Assembly (NCBI GenBank): GCA_017854855.1
Contig: JAFMGZ010000004.1
Location: forward strand, 62,001-126,000
DNA length: 64,000 nucleotides
Source: Sulfitobacter sp.
GTDB lineage: Bacteria > Pseudomonadota > Alphaproteobacteria > Rhodobacterales > Rhodobacteraceae
Direction: 5' to 3'
The notes below the pieces were generated by a model. That model ran no database searches. It saw nothing but the letters and a program-made list of their open reading frames with translations, and was not told the origin of the DNA. Positions 43,705-52,108 of this stretch are shown here, piece by piece. Numbering within the stretch: position 1 is the first letter of the stretch; each line of letters opens with the position of its first letter. The position numbers and the translations under genes were made by a program.

Positions 43705-44430
43705 ATGCCCTCTTCCCTGATCGAGCTCAAAGATGTGTCATACGCGCCAGAGGGCAAGCGGGTGCTGTCGCAGATTAGCCTATCTGCCAATGAGCGGCGG
43801 ATCGGCATCGTGGGGCGTAACGGGTCAGGCAAGACGTCGCTGGCGCGGGTCATGGCAGGGCTGGTCCCTGCAGATACCGGCCGCGTCCGGATTGATGGGG
43901 TCGATGTGGCCAAAGACCGCAAGGCGGCGCTGCGCCGGGTTGGCATATTGTTTCAGAACCCCGATCACCAGATCATCTTTCCCACCGTAAAAGAAGAGAT
44001 CGGTTTTGGTCTGGCCCAGATGGGGCAATCACACGCACAGGTTCAGGCAGGTGTGACACAGGTTCTGGCCCGGTTTGAAAAGACCCATTGGGCAGATGCC
44101 GCGATCCATCAGCTTTCGCAGGGGCAACGCCAACTGGTTTGCCTGATGTCGGTGCTGGCGATGGCACCCGGGGTGATCATTCTGGATGAACCCTTTGCGG
44201 GTCTGGATATTCCCACCACCCGTCAGTTGGAACGGGTTCTGGCGGGGCTTGATGTGACGCTGGTCCAGATCACCCATGCGCCAGAGGCTGTGCGCGAATA
44301 CGACCGCGTCATCTGGCTGGATGGCGGGCGGGTCCAGCGGGACGGGGACGCAGCCGCGGTGCTTGGGGCCTTTGGTGCTGCGATGATGCACATGGGGGAA
44401 GGTGATGATCTCTCTGACCTCGCCGGTTGA
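43705..44430 (+). CDS. bioM: BioM, ATPase of the biotin ECF transporter
   Basis: 241-residue ABC ATPase (EcfA type) that powers biotin uptake with BioN and BioY. Walker A GRNGSGKTSL, signature HQLSQGQRQLV, Walker B VIILDEPFAGLD, and H-loop ITHAPEA. It overlaps bioN by 26 bases. No clear ribosome site precedes the ATG, and no BioR-type box (TTATCTATAA) was found upstream. Confidence 0.92.
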   Translation: MPSSLIELKDVSYAPEGKRVLSQISLSANERRIGIVGRNGSGKTSLARVMAGLVPADTGRVRIDGVDVAKDRKAALRRVGILFQNPDHQIIFPTVKEEIGFGLAQMGQSHAQVQAGVTQVLARFEKTHWADAAIHQLSQGQRQLVCLMSVLAMAPGVIILDEPFAGLDIPTTRQLERVLAGLDVTLVQITHAPEAVREYDRVIWLDGGRVQRDGDAAAVLGAFGAAMMHMGEGDDLSDLAG

Positions 44431-45001
44431 AACGCGGGCGCATGGCTGGCCTGCCGGGGTGAAGCTGGCGTTGCTGTGCGCGGCGACCGTGGTTTTGTTC
44501 GCGGTGCAGGATCTGGCGCTTCATGCCGGTTTTCTGTTGGTAACGACACTGCTTTATGCGCTGCCGGGTCTTGCGTTCTTGCGCGCAGGCGCAGGGCGGC
44601 TGTGGGTATTGTGGCCCTTTGTGGTGCTGATTTTGCTGTGGCATCTGCTGACCGGGGATGGGCCTGCGGGGCTGCTGATTGTGCTGCGCATGATCACTGC
44701 GGTGGCGCTGGCGAACCTTGTGACGATGACCACCGGCCTTACAGATATGATGGGGGTGGTGCGATGGCTGACCACGCCGCTGCGCTGGATGGGCATCGGC
44801 ACGCAGGGCATTGAGCTGGCGATGGCCCTTGTCATCCGGTTCACACCGGTCTTGGCGGCCAAGGGGCAGGCATTGGTGCTGGCATGGCGCGCGCGCAGTG
44901 TGCGGCGACCGGGCTGGCGCGTCATCGTGCCCTTTGCCGTCACTGCGATTGATGACGCTGAACATGTGGCTGAGGCACTGCGGGCACGCGGCGGCATATA
45001 G
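44405..45001 (+). CDS. bioN: BioN, transmembrane coupling protein of the biotin ECF transporter
   Basis: 198-residue EcfT-type membrane protein with about five hydrophobic segments. The cytoplasmic coupling helices carry the family Ala-Arg-Gly signature: WRARSVRRPG and EALRARG at the C-terminus. ATG 44405 follows GGGGGAA and overlaps bioM, as usual in bioMN operons. Confidence 0.9.
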   Translation: MISLTSPVETRAHGWPAGVKLALLCAATVVLFAVQDLALHAGFLLVTTLLYALPGLAFLRAGAGRLWVLWPFVVLILLWHLLTGDGPAGLLIVLRMITAVALANLVTMTTGLTDMMGVVRWLTTPLRWMGIGTQGIELAMALVIRFTPVLAAKGQALVLAWRARSVRRPGWRVIVPFAVTAIDDAEHVAEALRARGGI

Positions 45002-45168
45002 GGCCGTTCCAGCGCAAGCCGGACCACCCTAAGCGGCCTAAAAACCTGGGATTTCAACGCATTGCGTGATACGACGCACAACAAGTATTCCAAGGTACGC
45101 CTTGGCAAAGCGGTTGCAGCGCGATGCGTGTTGAATTACCCCAGCGCCAGTTGAATTCAGGAGATCCC

Positions 45169-45714
45169 ATGGAACGTTCCGTTGCCCTTGTTGCCGTGTT
45201 TGCGGCCCTCATTGCGGCCCTTGGTCTGGTGCCTAACCTGATGCTGGCCAGCGGCGTGCCGATCACGGCACAAAGCCTTGGGGTAATGCTGTGCGGGACG
45301 GTGCTGGGGGCCAAGCGTGGTGGCATGGCTGTGTTATTGTTCGTGGTTCTGGTGGCCCTTGGCCTGCCGCTGTTGGCCGGAGGGCGCGGCGGCTTGGGCG
45401 TCTTTGCCTCACCTACGGTCGGGTTCATCATAGGCTTTCCCATCGCGGCATTTACCGCAGGTTTCGTGATGGAGCAGACCCGCAATCTGCCTGTTGGCTG
45501 GGCCGCCGGAATTGCGGCCGCGATCGGGGGCATCCTTGTACTGTATTCTTTCGGCATGATCGGTTTCATGATGATGCTGCAAAAAAGTTTTGCCGAAGCT
45601 TTTGTCGTCTTGGGATGGTATATTCCCGGTGACGTGATCAAGGTTGTTCTGGCGGGGTTGATCACGGCGGCATTGGCCCGTGCGCGGCCTGCCAGCGTGC
45701 TGTCACGCCTCTAA
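45169..45714 (+). CDS. bioY: BioY, substrate-binding component of the biotin transporter
   Basis: 181-residue S-component with about six membrane helices. Family blocks: PNLMLASGVPITAQSLGVML and GGRGGLGVFASPTVGFIIGFP, with the substrate-pocket region. ATG 45169 has AGGAG 5 bases upstream. A 167-base gap separates it from bioN and contains CCAAGG/CCTTGG flanking TACG (45088-45110 area), so it may have its own promoter. Its 3' end overlaps the convergent thiolase gene. Confidence 0.93.
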   Translation: MERSVALVAVFAALIAALGLVPNLMLASGVPITAQSLGVMLCGTVLGAKRGGMAVLLFVVLVALGLPLLAGGRGGLGVFASPTVGFIIGFPIAAFTAGFVMEQTRNLPVGWAAGIAAAIGGILVLYSFGMIGFMMMLQKSFAEAFVVLGWYIPGDVIKVVLAGLITAALARARPASVLSRL

Positions 45715-46803
45715 CACCACCGCCGTTCCGATACCGCCCGCCGCCGCGATCGCGGCAAGGCCCTTGCCGGACCTGTTGGTCAGTTCGTGATACAGCCTGA
45801 CCATATTGATGGCCCCCGAGGCCCCGATGGGATGGCCACGTGCCAAGGCACCGCCGCCAGGGTTCACAATCGCCGGATCAAGTTCGGCTGCCTGCACACA
45901 GGCAATGGCCTGGGCTGCATAGGCCTCCATCACCTCTGCCACGGACAGCTGTGCTGTGGTCATGCCCGCGCGGTTCAGTGCGGCGGCAATGGCCGCAACG
46001 GGGGCCAGTCCGGGGCAGGTGGGATCACCGCCCAGGGTGATCCCGCCTACGATCCGAACGGCCCGGCCTTGTGCCTGCCGCGCGACCCTTTCGCTGACCA
46101 CAACACAGAATGCCGCCGCATCGGCGGCCACAGCGGTATTTGCGGATGTGACATCCCCGCTGATGACCTTGGCACGGCGACATAAGGCGGCTGTCATTGT
46201 ACGGGTGAACGGGTCTTCGGTGATGCCGGCCACGGCTACAATCTCTGTTTGTGTTGCGCGTGCTGCCCGGGCTTTTTCATGGCTTTGGATCGCCCAGGCA
46301 TCCTGCATATCGCGTGAAATCCCCATGGATCGGGCCAGCGTGGCGGCGGCATCCGCCATATCCGGGTCGCGATCTGGCCAGGGGGTAAAGGGAGCCTGAT
46401 CATAGGCCAGAGGCGGGCTGCCATCTGCAAAGGTATGCATGCGCAGCGGACGGCGCGAATAGCTTTCCACGCCCCCCGCAAGCACCACCTCTGCATCGCC
46501 GCTCAGGATCATCTGGCGGGCAAGCAAGACAGCATCCATCCCGCCCGCGCATTGCCGGTCAATACTCAGCCCGGCAACCCGTTGTGGAAGGCCTGCGGCC
46601 AAACCCACCAGGCGGGCGGGATTACCGCCTTTGCCCAAGGCGGTGCTTAGGATCAATTCATCGACGTGATGTGGCTCTAATCCGGCGGAAAACAGGGTTT
46701 TTTGCACAATGGGTGCCGAAATCTGATAAGGCTCTAACAAAGCAAAATCGCCATTGCGCGGGGCAACCGCACTGCGGCAAGCGGACAGGATAAACGCGTT
46801 CAT
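45703..46803 (-). CDS. Thiolase-family protein (YhfS-like) with incomplete active site, next to bioY
   Basis: 366 residues of the acetyl-CoA acetyltransferase fold. The nucleophile cysteine is present (IDRQCAGGMDAV, residue 85), and so is the GHPIGASGAINMVRL histidine. The usual NEAFA motif reads MEAYA, and the C-terminal catalytic cysteine region (normally CxGGG) reads AAAGGIGTA, so the second cysteine is missing. It may therefore not perform a classical Claisen condensation. Its ATG overlaps the ligase stop (ATGA). The convergent bioY gene overlaps its 3' end. Confidence 0.85.
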   Translation of the reverse strand: MNAFILSACRSAVAPRNGDFALLEPYQISAPIVQKTLFSAGLEPHHVDELILSTALGKGGNPARLVGLAAGLPQRVAGLSIDRQCAGGMDAVLLARQMILSGDAEVVLAGGVESYSRRPLRMHTFADGSPPLAYDQAPFTPWPDRDPDMADAAATLARSMGISRDMQDAWAIQSHEKARAARATQTEIVAVAGITEDPFTRTMTAALCRRAKVISGDVTSANTAVAADAAAFCVVVSERVARQAQGRAVRIVGGITLGGDPTCPGLAPVAAIAAALNRAGMTTAQLSVAEVMEAYAAQAIACVQAAELDPAIVNPGGGALARGHPIGASGAINMVRLYHELTNRSGKGLAAIAAAGGIGTAVVLEA

Positions 46804-48035
46804 ATCTGCGTCTCGACCCATTGAGTGATCGCACTCAAATCGGCTTTGCCAGAGGCGAGCATCGGAAAGTCAGGGTGGAACAAGACCTTTTTGGGCGTGC
46901 TCATGGGGCCCAATGCGGCCTTGCAGATCGCGCTGATGTCCGAGAGTTGATCATGGCCATCTGCCGCGCCGATCACAGCAATCAACCGGTGGCCGCGCAG
47001 CGCATCCGCCACCGGGATCACCGCACATTGCGCGATGCCGTCGATGGCAAGGATGACGGCCTCTACCTCTTCGGGAAATACATTCTGGTCGGCAATGGTG
47101 ATCATCCGCGTCTTGCGCCCCTTTAGCCACAGGTTGCCCTGGCCATCCAACTGACCCAATTCGCCAACCGTCAGGTAACCATCGCGCCATTGTGTCTGCG
47201 CTGAGTGCCCGGCGGCATAGCCCTCAAACAGATAGGGGCTTCTGACCCAGACCTCTCCCACCCCTTGGGTTTCAACGCCCCGGCTGTCCATAATGCGCAA
47301 AGTCACGCCGGGGTAAGCCTGACCAACGGAGCCTTCGGGCGTCTGAGCCGTCGAACATGTGATGAAACTTGTCTCTGCCGCGCCGTAAAACACCAGGATT
47401 TCCGCATTGGGGCAAAGCCTGTGACCGCTTTCACGCGTCGCAGTGTCCAAGGTGCCGCCGCCGCAGAGGATCAACCTGACATCCGGCAAGCAATGCGCAG
47501 CAGGATCGCGGGCCAGGACCCGCAGCTGGGTCGGTGTAAGATAAAGGACGCTGACCCGCGATGCTGCAATCCTTTGCCGCTGCTGTGCGGGAGCGAGATT
47601 GCCCAAAACATGCGCGTCCAGCCCCAGATGCAATGCCTCCAGCACCCCGTAGAGCGTAAGGGAATGGCTGAGCTGTCCCAGAACGGCAATCGCATCCTGC
47701 GCCCCATAGGAAAATGTCGCAGCGTTCCGGAGAAAGCTTTGGATCCAAGACTGCTGCCGCCGCAATATCGCCTTTGGACTGCCCGATGATCCGCCGGTCA
47801 GGGTAAGAAAGTGGTCCTGTGGTGCAAACAGACCTGCCGCCGGGCTGGCGTCATGGATGCAGAAACTTTGCCTGGCCTGCACCGCAGCCCCCAGCGCCAC
47901 GAGTGCCTGATTCTGGGGCAGGGCGGCAATGCCGCAGTAACCAGCGCTGCGCGCTTCAGGCGGGCGGCCAATTTGTCCGGCCCCCGAAAACAGCCGCGCG
48001 TTGGGATGCCACAGAAAGGTCTCATCTGATGTCAC
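46800..48035 (-). CDS. AMP-dependent acyl-CoA synthetase/ligase (YhfT-like)
   Basis: 411 residues, shorter than typical acyl-CoA ligases because the N-terminal part is reduced. ATP/AMP motif LTLTGGSSGSPKAILR, FYGAAETSFIT, YLTVGELGQLDGQGNLWLKGR, NVFPEEVEAV, and the final catalytic lysine in MLASGKADLS are all present. Its stop overlaps the thiolase start. This ligase plus thiolase pair beside bioY parallels the yhfT-yhfS genes cotranscribed with a bioY gene (yhfU) in Bacillus subtilis. An acyl-thioester role linked to biotin or pimelate is plausible but unproven. Confidence 0.85.
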   Translation of the reverse strand: MTSDETFLWHPNARLFSGAGQIGRPPEARSAGYCGIAALPQNQALVALGAAVQARQSFCIHDASPAAGLFAPQDHFLTLTGGSSGSPKAILRRQQSWIQSFLRNAATFSYGAQDAIAVLGQLSHSLTLYGVLEALHLGLDAHVLGNLAPAQQRQRIAASRVSVLYLTPTQLRVLARDPAAHCLPDVRLILCGGGTLDTATRESGHRLCPNAEILVFYGAAETSFITCSTAQTPEGSVGQAYPGVTLRIMDSRGVETQGVGEVWVRSPYLFEGYAAGHSAQTQWRDGYLTVGELGQLDGQGNLWLKGRKTRMITIADQNVFPEEVEAVILAIDGIAQCAVIPVADALRGHRLIAVIGAADGHDQLSDISAICKAALGPMSTPKKVLFHPDFPMLASGKADLSAITQWVETQI

Positions 48036-48164
48036 GGTATGCCCGCCCTGGTGGTTTCCGATCTCCTAACAACGACCGCAGTCAAGGGAAAGCGCCACAA
48101 TCAACGTGCGCCCAGCGGTTTGAGGCATTAGGCTGCGGCAAATGGATAAAGACAAGGACAGCCC

Positions 48165-49151
48165 ATGACACAGATGATGCGCGCAATCGAGATCACCCAA
48201 GCGGGTGGTCCAGAGGTTTTGCAACTGGCAGAACGCCCCATACCAGAGCCTAAACATGGCCAAGTGGTCCTTAAGGTCGCCTATGCAGGGGTGAACAGGC
48301 CAGATGCCCTGCAGCGTGCCGGCATGTACGCGCCGCCGCCCACCGCCAGCGATCTGCCCGGTCTCGAGGCCTCTGGCGAAGTGGTCAGCATCGGCCCCGG
48401 CGTGGCCGGGTTGGCAGTTGGCGACCAGGTCTGTGCCTTGCTGCCGGGGGGCGGATATGCGGAATATGTGGCCACTGCTGCGGCCCATTGCCTGCCGGTG
48501 CCCGAGGGTATGGGCCTGAAAGAGGCCGCTTGCCTGCCCGAAACCTTCTATACGGTCTGGTCCAACGTATTCATGCGCGGCGGGCTGAAAGCAGGAGAGC
48601 GGTTCTTGGTACATGGCGGATCGTCAGGGATTGGGACAACCGCAATCCAATTGGCGCATGCCTTTGGTGCGCGGGTCTTCGCAACGGCCGGAACAGACAG
48701 CAAATGTGCGGCCTGCGTCGATCTGGGGGCCGAAGCGGCGATAAACTACAGGGATAGTGATTTTGTCGATGTGATGCTGGCCGAAGGTGGTGCCGATCTG
48801 ATCCTCGACATGGTCGGCGGGGATTACATCCCAAGAAACATCATGGCATTGGCCGAAGACGGCCGCTTGGTACAGATCGCTTTCTTGCAGGGCCCGAAAG
48901 TAGAGCTGAATTTTGCCACACTGATGACCCGGCGGTTGACCATGACCGGCTCAACCTTGCGACCCCAGAGCGATTTGGCCAAGTCGCGAATTGCCCAGGA
49001 GTTGCGCGACAATGTCTGGCCCCTGCTCGACAAGGGCCGCGTGGCCCCGGTGATGGACAGCGAGTACCTGCTGGAAAACGCTGCCGATGCCCATACAAGA
49101 ATGGAGAGTAGCGGCCATATCGGAAAAATAGTGCTTAAAGTAGGTGATTGA
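48165..49151 (+). CDS. NAD(P)H:quinone oxidoreductase, PIG3/MDR family
   Basis: 328-residue medium-chain reductase without the catalytic zinc ligands. N-terminal MRAIEITQAGGPEVLQL, GVNRPDALQRAGMY, LPGLEASGEVVSIG, and the NADPH-binding VHGGSSGIGTTAIQLAHAFGARVFAT. It is most similar in pattern to the PIG3/p53-inducible-like quinone reductases. AAGGA is 7 bases before the ATG. Divergent from the ligase gene. Confidence 0.92.
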   Translation: MTQMMRAIEITQAGGPEVLQLAERPIPEPKHGQVVLKVAYAGVNRPDALQRAGMYAPPPTASDLPGLEASGEVVSIGPGVAGLAVGDQVCALLPGGGYAEYVATAAAHCLPVPEGMGLKEAACLPETFYTVWSNVFMRGGLKAGERFLVHGGSSGIGTTAIQLAHAFGARVFATAGTDSKCAACVDLGAEAAINYRDSDFVDVMLAEGGADLILDMVGGDYIPRNIMALAEDGRLVQIAFLQGPKVELNFATLMTRRLTMTGSTLRPQSDLAKSRIAQELRDNVWPLLDKGRVAPVMDSEYLLENAADAHTRMESSGHIGKIVLKVGD

Positions 49152-49255
49152 TCCGCTGGGCACCTAAATGTCTGCGACCCTGTCTCAATATCTCCGCAAC
49201 TTGTTCCTGAAGGGCTGCAAAAACGGCTGTCACGCCCTATGCAGAGGTCGCACTT

Positions 49256-49277
49256 AGGTATTTAGGGCCAAAAAGAG
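49256..49277 (+). repeat. Dispersed intergenic repeat, copy 4
   Basis: GGTATTTAGGGCCAAAAAGAG, identical to copy 2 over its core. It faces copy 5 as an inverted pair around a 114-base spacer. Confidence 0.75.
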
Positions 49278-49372
49278 AAATCATTTGTTAACTAGAATCG
49301 GTGTCTTTTCACTCTACGGAACAGGCTGAGGAGCCGATGACCGTGCCAAGAAGAGAGCCTTTGCTTTCTGAA

Positions 49373-49405
49373 GAGAGGGGAGATCAAATCTCTCCTCTTT
49401 TTGGC
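49373..49405 (+). terminator. Terminator-like hairpin within the inverted repeat pair
   Basis: AGAGGGGAGAT / CAA / ATCTCTCCTCT followed by TTTTT, with a single wobble. The T-run is part of repeat copy 5. It could end the quinone reductase transcript. Confidence 0.6.
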
Positions 49406-49420
49406 CTTAAATACCTTCCG
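49392..49420 (-). repeat. Dispersed intergenic repeat, copy 5 (inverted)
   Basis: On the minus strand it reads GGAAGGTATTTAAGGCC then AAAAAGAGGAG. It matches copy 2 over about 30 bases including the flanking TGCGG. Confidence 0.75.
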
Positions 49421-49449
49421 CATTGTCGGCCGGGTGGCGCAAGGCACGG

Positions 49450-50094
49450 CTAACGAAGGGGTGCAAACAAGGCATTCCTGAGTTTGCAGTCCTGGACCAC
49501 ATCCTGACCGCAGGGCACAGGGGTCAGCGTCTTTGACAAGCAAATGCGGGTTTCCTGGATCTGGTTGGCGGCGCAGGTGATCGTGACGCCGTCGGGCTCC
49601 ATGGTTGGGTTATCTTTCAAGAAGGCTTCTTCCACAACGGCGGCGGGCAGATTTACCTGGCGGTTCAGTTTTCGAAAGATCTGGGGCCGGACAACCTTGC
49701 CATAAGCTTCGCGAGACAGCGCGAAATAGGCTGCGGATGACAGGCCTGTGCAGGTGCCATGTTTCTTCCATTGATGCCAGGCCAAACCACTTGTTCCCAT
49801 GATGTCGGCCATGTCAGATGTCATTCGGCGGGAGGGGGGGCGATGTGCTGTCTGGCAAAAGGCCGGATAGCCGTTGTGATACTGCGGCCAGAGGCCGTGC
49901 AGGATCCAACCGTGCCCTTGTCCGGCGTCGCATTGGGGGGATCGGCGGGCGTCTCCTTCTCGCAGGCACCAGTTGGGAGACCAGCTGAGCGACAGGACAT
50001 AATAGTCAAACTGCCCCGGTTGGTCTGCTTTGCTGCGCCCGGTTGTGATGAATGTGGCCAGCATAGCAATGAGGCAAAGGGCGATGATACGCAT
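49450..50094 (-). CDS. RNase T2-family secreted ribonuclease
   Basis: 214 residues with an N-terminal signal peptide (hydrophobic 3-17, probable cleavage after SKA), so it is probably periplasmic. The active-site block CAS I is WILHGLWPQ. CAS II reads AWHQWKKHGTC, where the usual HEW has Gln for the catalytic-site Glu. Several cysteines are available for disulfides. The family degrades RNA non-specifically via 2',3'-cyclic phosphates. No neighbour suggests a particular role, although a 2',3'-cyclic phosphodiesterase is at 55923. Confidence 0.9.
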   Translation of the reverse strand: MRIIALCLIAMLATFITTGRSKADQPGQFDYYVLSLSWSPNWCLREGDARRSPQCDAGQGHGWILHGLWPQYHNGYPAFCQTAHRPPSRRMTSDMADIMGTSGLAWHQWKKHGTCTGLSSAAYFALSREAYGKVVRPQIFRKLNRQVNLPAAVVEEAFLKDNPTMEPDGVTITCAANQIQETRICLSKTLTPVPCGQDVVQDCKLRNALFAPLR

Positions 50095-50222
50095 TGGGTC
50101 TTCCCTTATTTCGTCTGGCTTACTATATAGCCTGCAAGTTCCCCGACAATGGAAACCGTTTCGGTCCGCCGAGACAGCCTTTTCAGGCGACGGGAAAGTT
50201 GTGCTTTGAAGGAGAGACGATC

Positions 50223-50984
50223 ATGGCAAAACCAATTATGGCTAAGGCGACCGCTGTTTGGCTGGTTGACAATACGACCATCAGTTTCAAGCAGATTGCC
50301 GATTTCGTTGGCATGCATGAGCTGGAAGTACAGGGCATCGCGGATGGTGATGTGGCGCAGGGTGTCAAAGGTTTTGATCCCGTGGCGAACAACCAACTCA
50401 CCCAGGAAGAGATCGATGCAGCACAGGCCAGTGTGACGCATAAACTGTCATTGAAATTCAATGCTGCGGCCCAGGGTGAAGAGAAACGTCGGGGACCACG
50501 CTATACACCGTTGTCCAAGCGGCAGGACCGGCCGGCGTCCATCTTGTGGCTGGTAAAGTTCCATCCAGAGCTGACCGACGGTCAGATCGGAAAGCTGGTG
50601 GGCACGACCAAGCCAACCATTCAGGCTATTCGGGAGCGGACTCATTGGAATATTTCCAATATTCAGCCCATTGATCCGGTGGCCCTGGGTTTGTGCAAAC
50701 AATCCGAGCTGGATGCCGCTGTGCAGAAAGCCGCGGCCAAGAAGGCAGCGGCGGGTGAGGTCATGACCGATGACGAGCGTCGAAAACTGGTCAGCACAGA
50801 GCAAAGCCTTGAGATGACTGCGGAGCCGAAGATCCCAACCGCGATTGAAGGGCTGGAGACATTCACCCTGTCGGGTGACGACCATGATGATCCGCGCGAT
50901 ACCAGCGACTATTCGGATGCGGACAGCTTCTTTTCGCTACCCGGTGACAGTGACGATGAGGATGAGGACGAGCGGTCTTCGTGA
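50223..50984 (+). CDS. trcR: Cell-cycle transcriptional regulator TrcR (DUF1013)
   Basis: 253 residues, a conserved alphaproteobacterial protein. The N-terminal part (TAVWLVDNTTISFKQIADFVGMHELEVQGIADGDVA) and a middle part (PASILWLVKFHPELTDGQIGKLVGTTKPTIQAIRERTHWN) each look like helix-turn-helix modules. The C-terminal 50 residues are Asp/Ser-rich and acidic. ATG 50223 has GGAGA 6 bases upstream; the open frame to 50094 is not supported. A strong terminator follows. Confidence 0.9.
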   Translation: MAKPIMAKATAVWLVDNTTISFKQIADFVGMHELEVQGIADGDVAQGVKGFDPVANNQLTQEEIDAAQASVTHKLSLKFNAAAQGEEKRRGPRYTPLSKRQDRPASILWLVKFHPELTDGQIGKLVGTTKPTIQAIRERTHWNISNIQPIDPVALGLCKQSELDAAVQKAAAKKAAAGEVMTDDERRKLVSTEQSLEMTAEPKIPTAIEGLETFTLSGDDHDDPRDTSDYSDADSFFSLPGDSDDEDEDERSS

Positions 50985-51025
50985 TCTTTGTCTAAGATGT
51001 ACTGAAACACTTGCGTGTTTCCATT

Positions 51026-51059
51026 AGGGGCGCATCGGTTTCACGATGCGCCCCTTTTT
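51026..51059 (+). terminator. Terminator of trcR
   Basis: GGGGCGCATCG / GTTTCA / CGATGCGCCCC followed by TTTTT, an 11-bp perfect stem. Confidence 0.9.
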
Positions 51060-51452
51060 GCGAAACATGGTGGCAGGTAGGGGCGAGGCCGGGCGATGAA
51101 GGGTTTCATGGGGACCGAAAGGTTTTTCTGAAGGTGCATTCTTGGCATTGTCCAGTGCGCTGGTCTGTTCTTCTTGCTGGACCTTGGGTGGTCAGTGCTG
51201 ATAGCATTGTAATTCGGGATCATATCGTGGGCCTTTTGGGAGGCACAGAAGAGAGATGGTTCTGAGAACAACGCGCCTTGCCGGCTTTGGCTGTTGAAGC
51301 TGCTGGGGGGCAAAAAGTTTCCGCCGCTGGATGGTTCCGTTTTTCGGTAAACGTCGCGTCGGGTTAGGCCGTCTGCTTTGGGAGGGGCAGGCGGCCGCAT
51401 TGTTTAATACGGCCTGAATAATTATTAAGTTATTGATATTCGGCTTTTTCGA
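51060..51452. other. Intergenic region without a convincing gene
   Basis: About 390 bases between the trcR terminator and the recR stop. It contains a stem GGCCGTCTGC / GCAGGCGGCC (51367-51376 and 51387-51396, one wobble) and an A/T-rich tract at 51414-51445. No ORF has both a ribosome site and plausible codon use. A small RNA cannot be excluded. Confidence 0.5.
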
Positions 51453-52046
51453 TCACACGGATTTGCGGGCGCGCATGGCTGCTGTGATCGTGCCGTCATC
51501 AAGGTAATCCAGCTCTCCGCCGATCGGCACGCCTTGGGCGAGCGACGTAAGGCTGACCTGACCGTCAAGCTGATCGGCAATGTAATGGGCGGTGGTCTGA
51601 CCATCGATCGTGGCATTCAGGGCGAGAATCACTTCTGAAATATTTTCTGTCGCGACCCGGTCAATCAGCCGGGGAATGCGCAGCTCTTGCGGGCCGATGG
51701 CGTCGAGTGCCGATAATGTGCCCCCCAGAACGTGATACCGGCCTTTGAAAACGCCGGAGCGTTCCATCGCCCAGAGGTCTGCGACATCTTCGACAACGCA
51801 GAGTTCGCCATTTGCGCGCTTTTCAGACGCGCAGATGTCACAGATGTCGGAGGTTCCGACATTGCCGCAGTTCAGGCATTCCCGGGCGGTGGCGGCCACG
51901 GTTTGCATCAGGTCTGCAAGCGGTGTGAGCAGCAAGGCGCGTTTGCGGATCAGGTGCAGCACGGCACGGCGGGCTGAGCGAGGGCCCAGCCCGGGCAATT
52001 TTGCCATCATCTCAATGAGGGCGTCGATTTCTTTGGTTGAACTCAA
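51453..52046 (-). CDS. recR: Recombination mediator RecR
   Basis: With RecF and RecO it loads RecA on gapped DNA. 197 residues: helix-hairpin-helix [17 protein letters not shown], zinc finger [16 protein letters not shown], and a Toprim domain ([28 protein letters not shown]). Last of the dnaX-ybaB-recR group on the minus strand. Confidence 0.97.
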   Translation of the reverse strand: MSSTKEIDALIEMMAKLPGLGPRSARRAVLHLIRKRALLLTPLADLMQTVAATARECLNCGNVGTSDICDICASEKRANGELCVVEDVADLWAMERSGVFKGRYHVLGGTLSALDAIGPQELRIPRLIDRVATENISEVILALNATIDGQTTAHYIADQLDGQVSLTSLAQGVPIGGELDYLDDGTITAAMRARKSV

Positions 52047-52108
52047 GCGGGAGCACCTGTTTTGAGGGCGGGTTTGAGTTTATTGGCAAGATGAAGCCGG
52101 ATGTTGGC

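Noticed and set aside
49292-49543. 83-codon minus-strand ORF overlapping the RNase T2 3' end
   Set aside because: It lies largely inside the inverted repeat pair and in a different frame of the RNase T2 gene; a shadow reading frame.
51041-51400. A 119-codon minus-strand ORF downstream of recR
   Set aside because: It runs through the trcR terminator stem, has no ribosome site and has irregular codon use with no recognisable domain.
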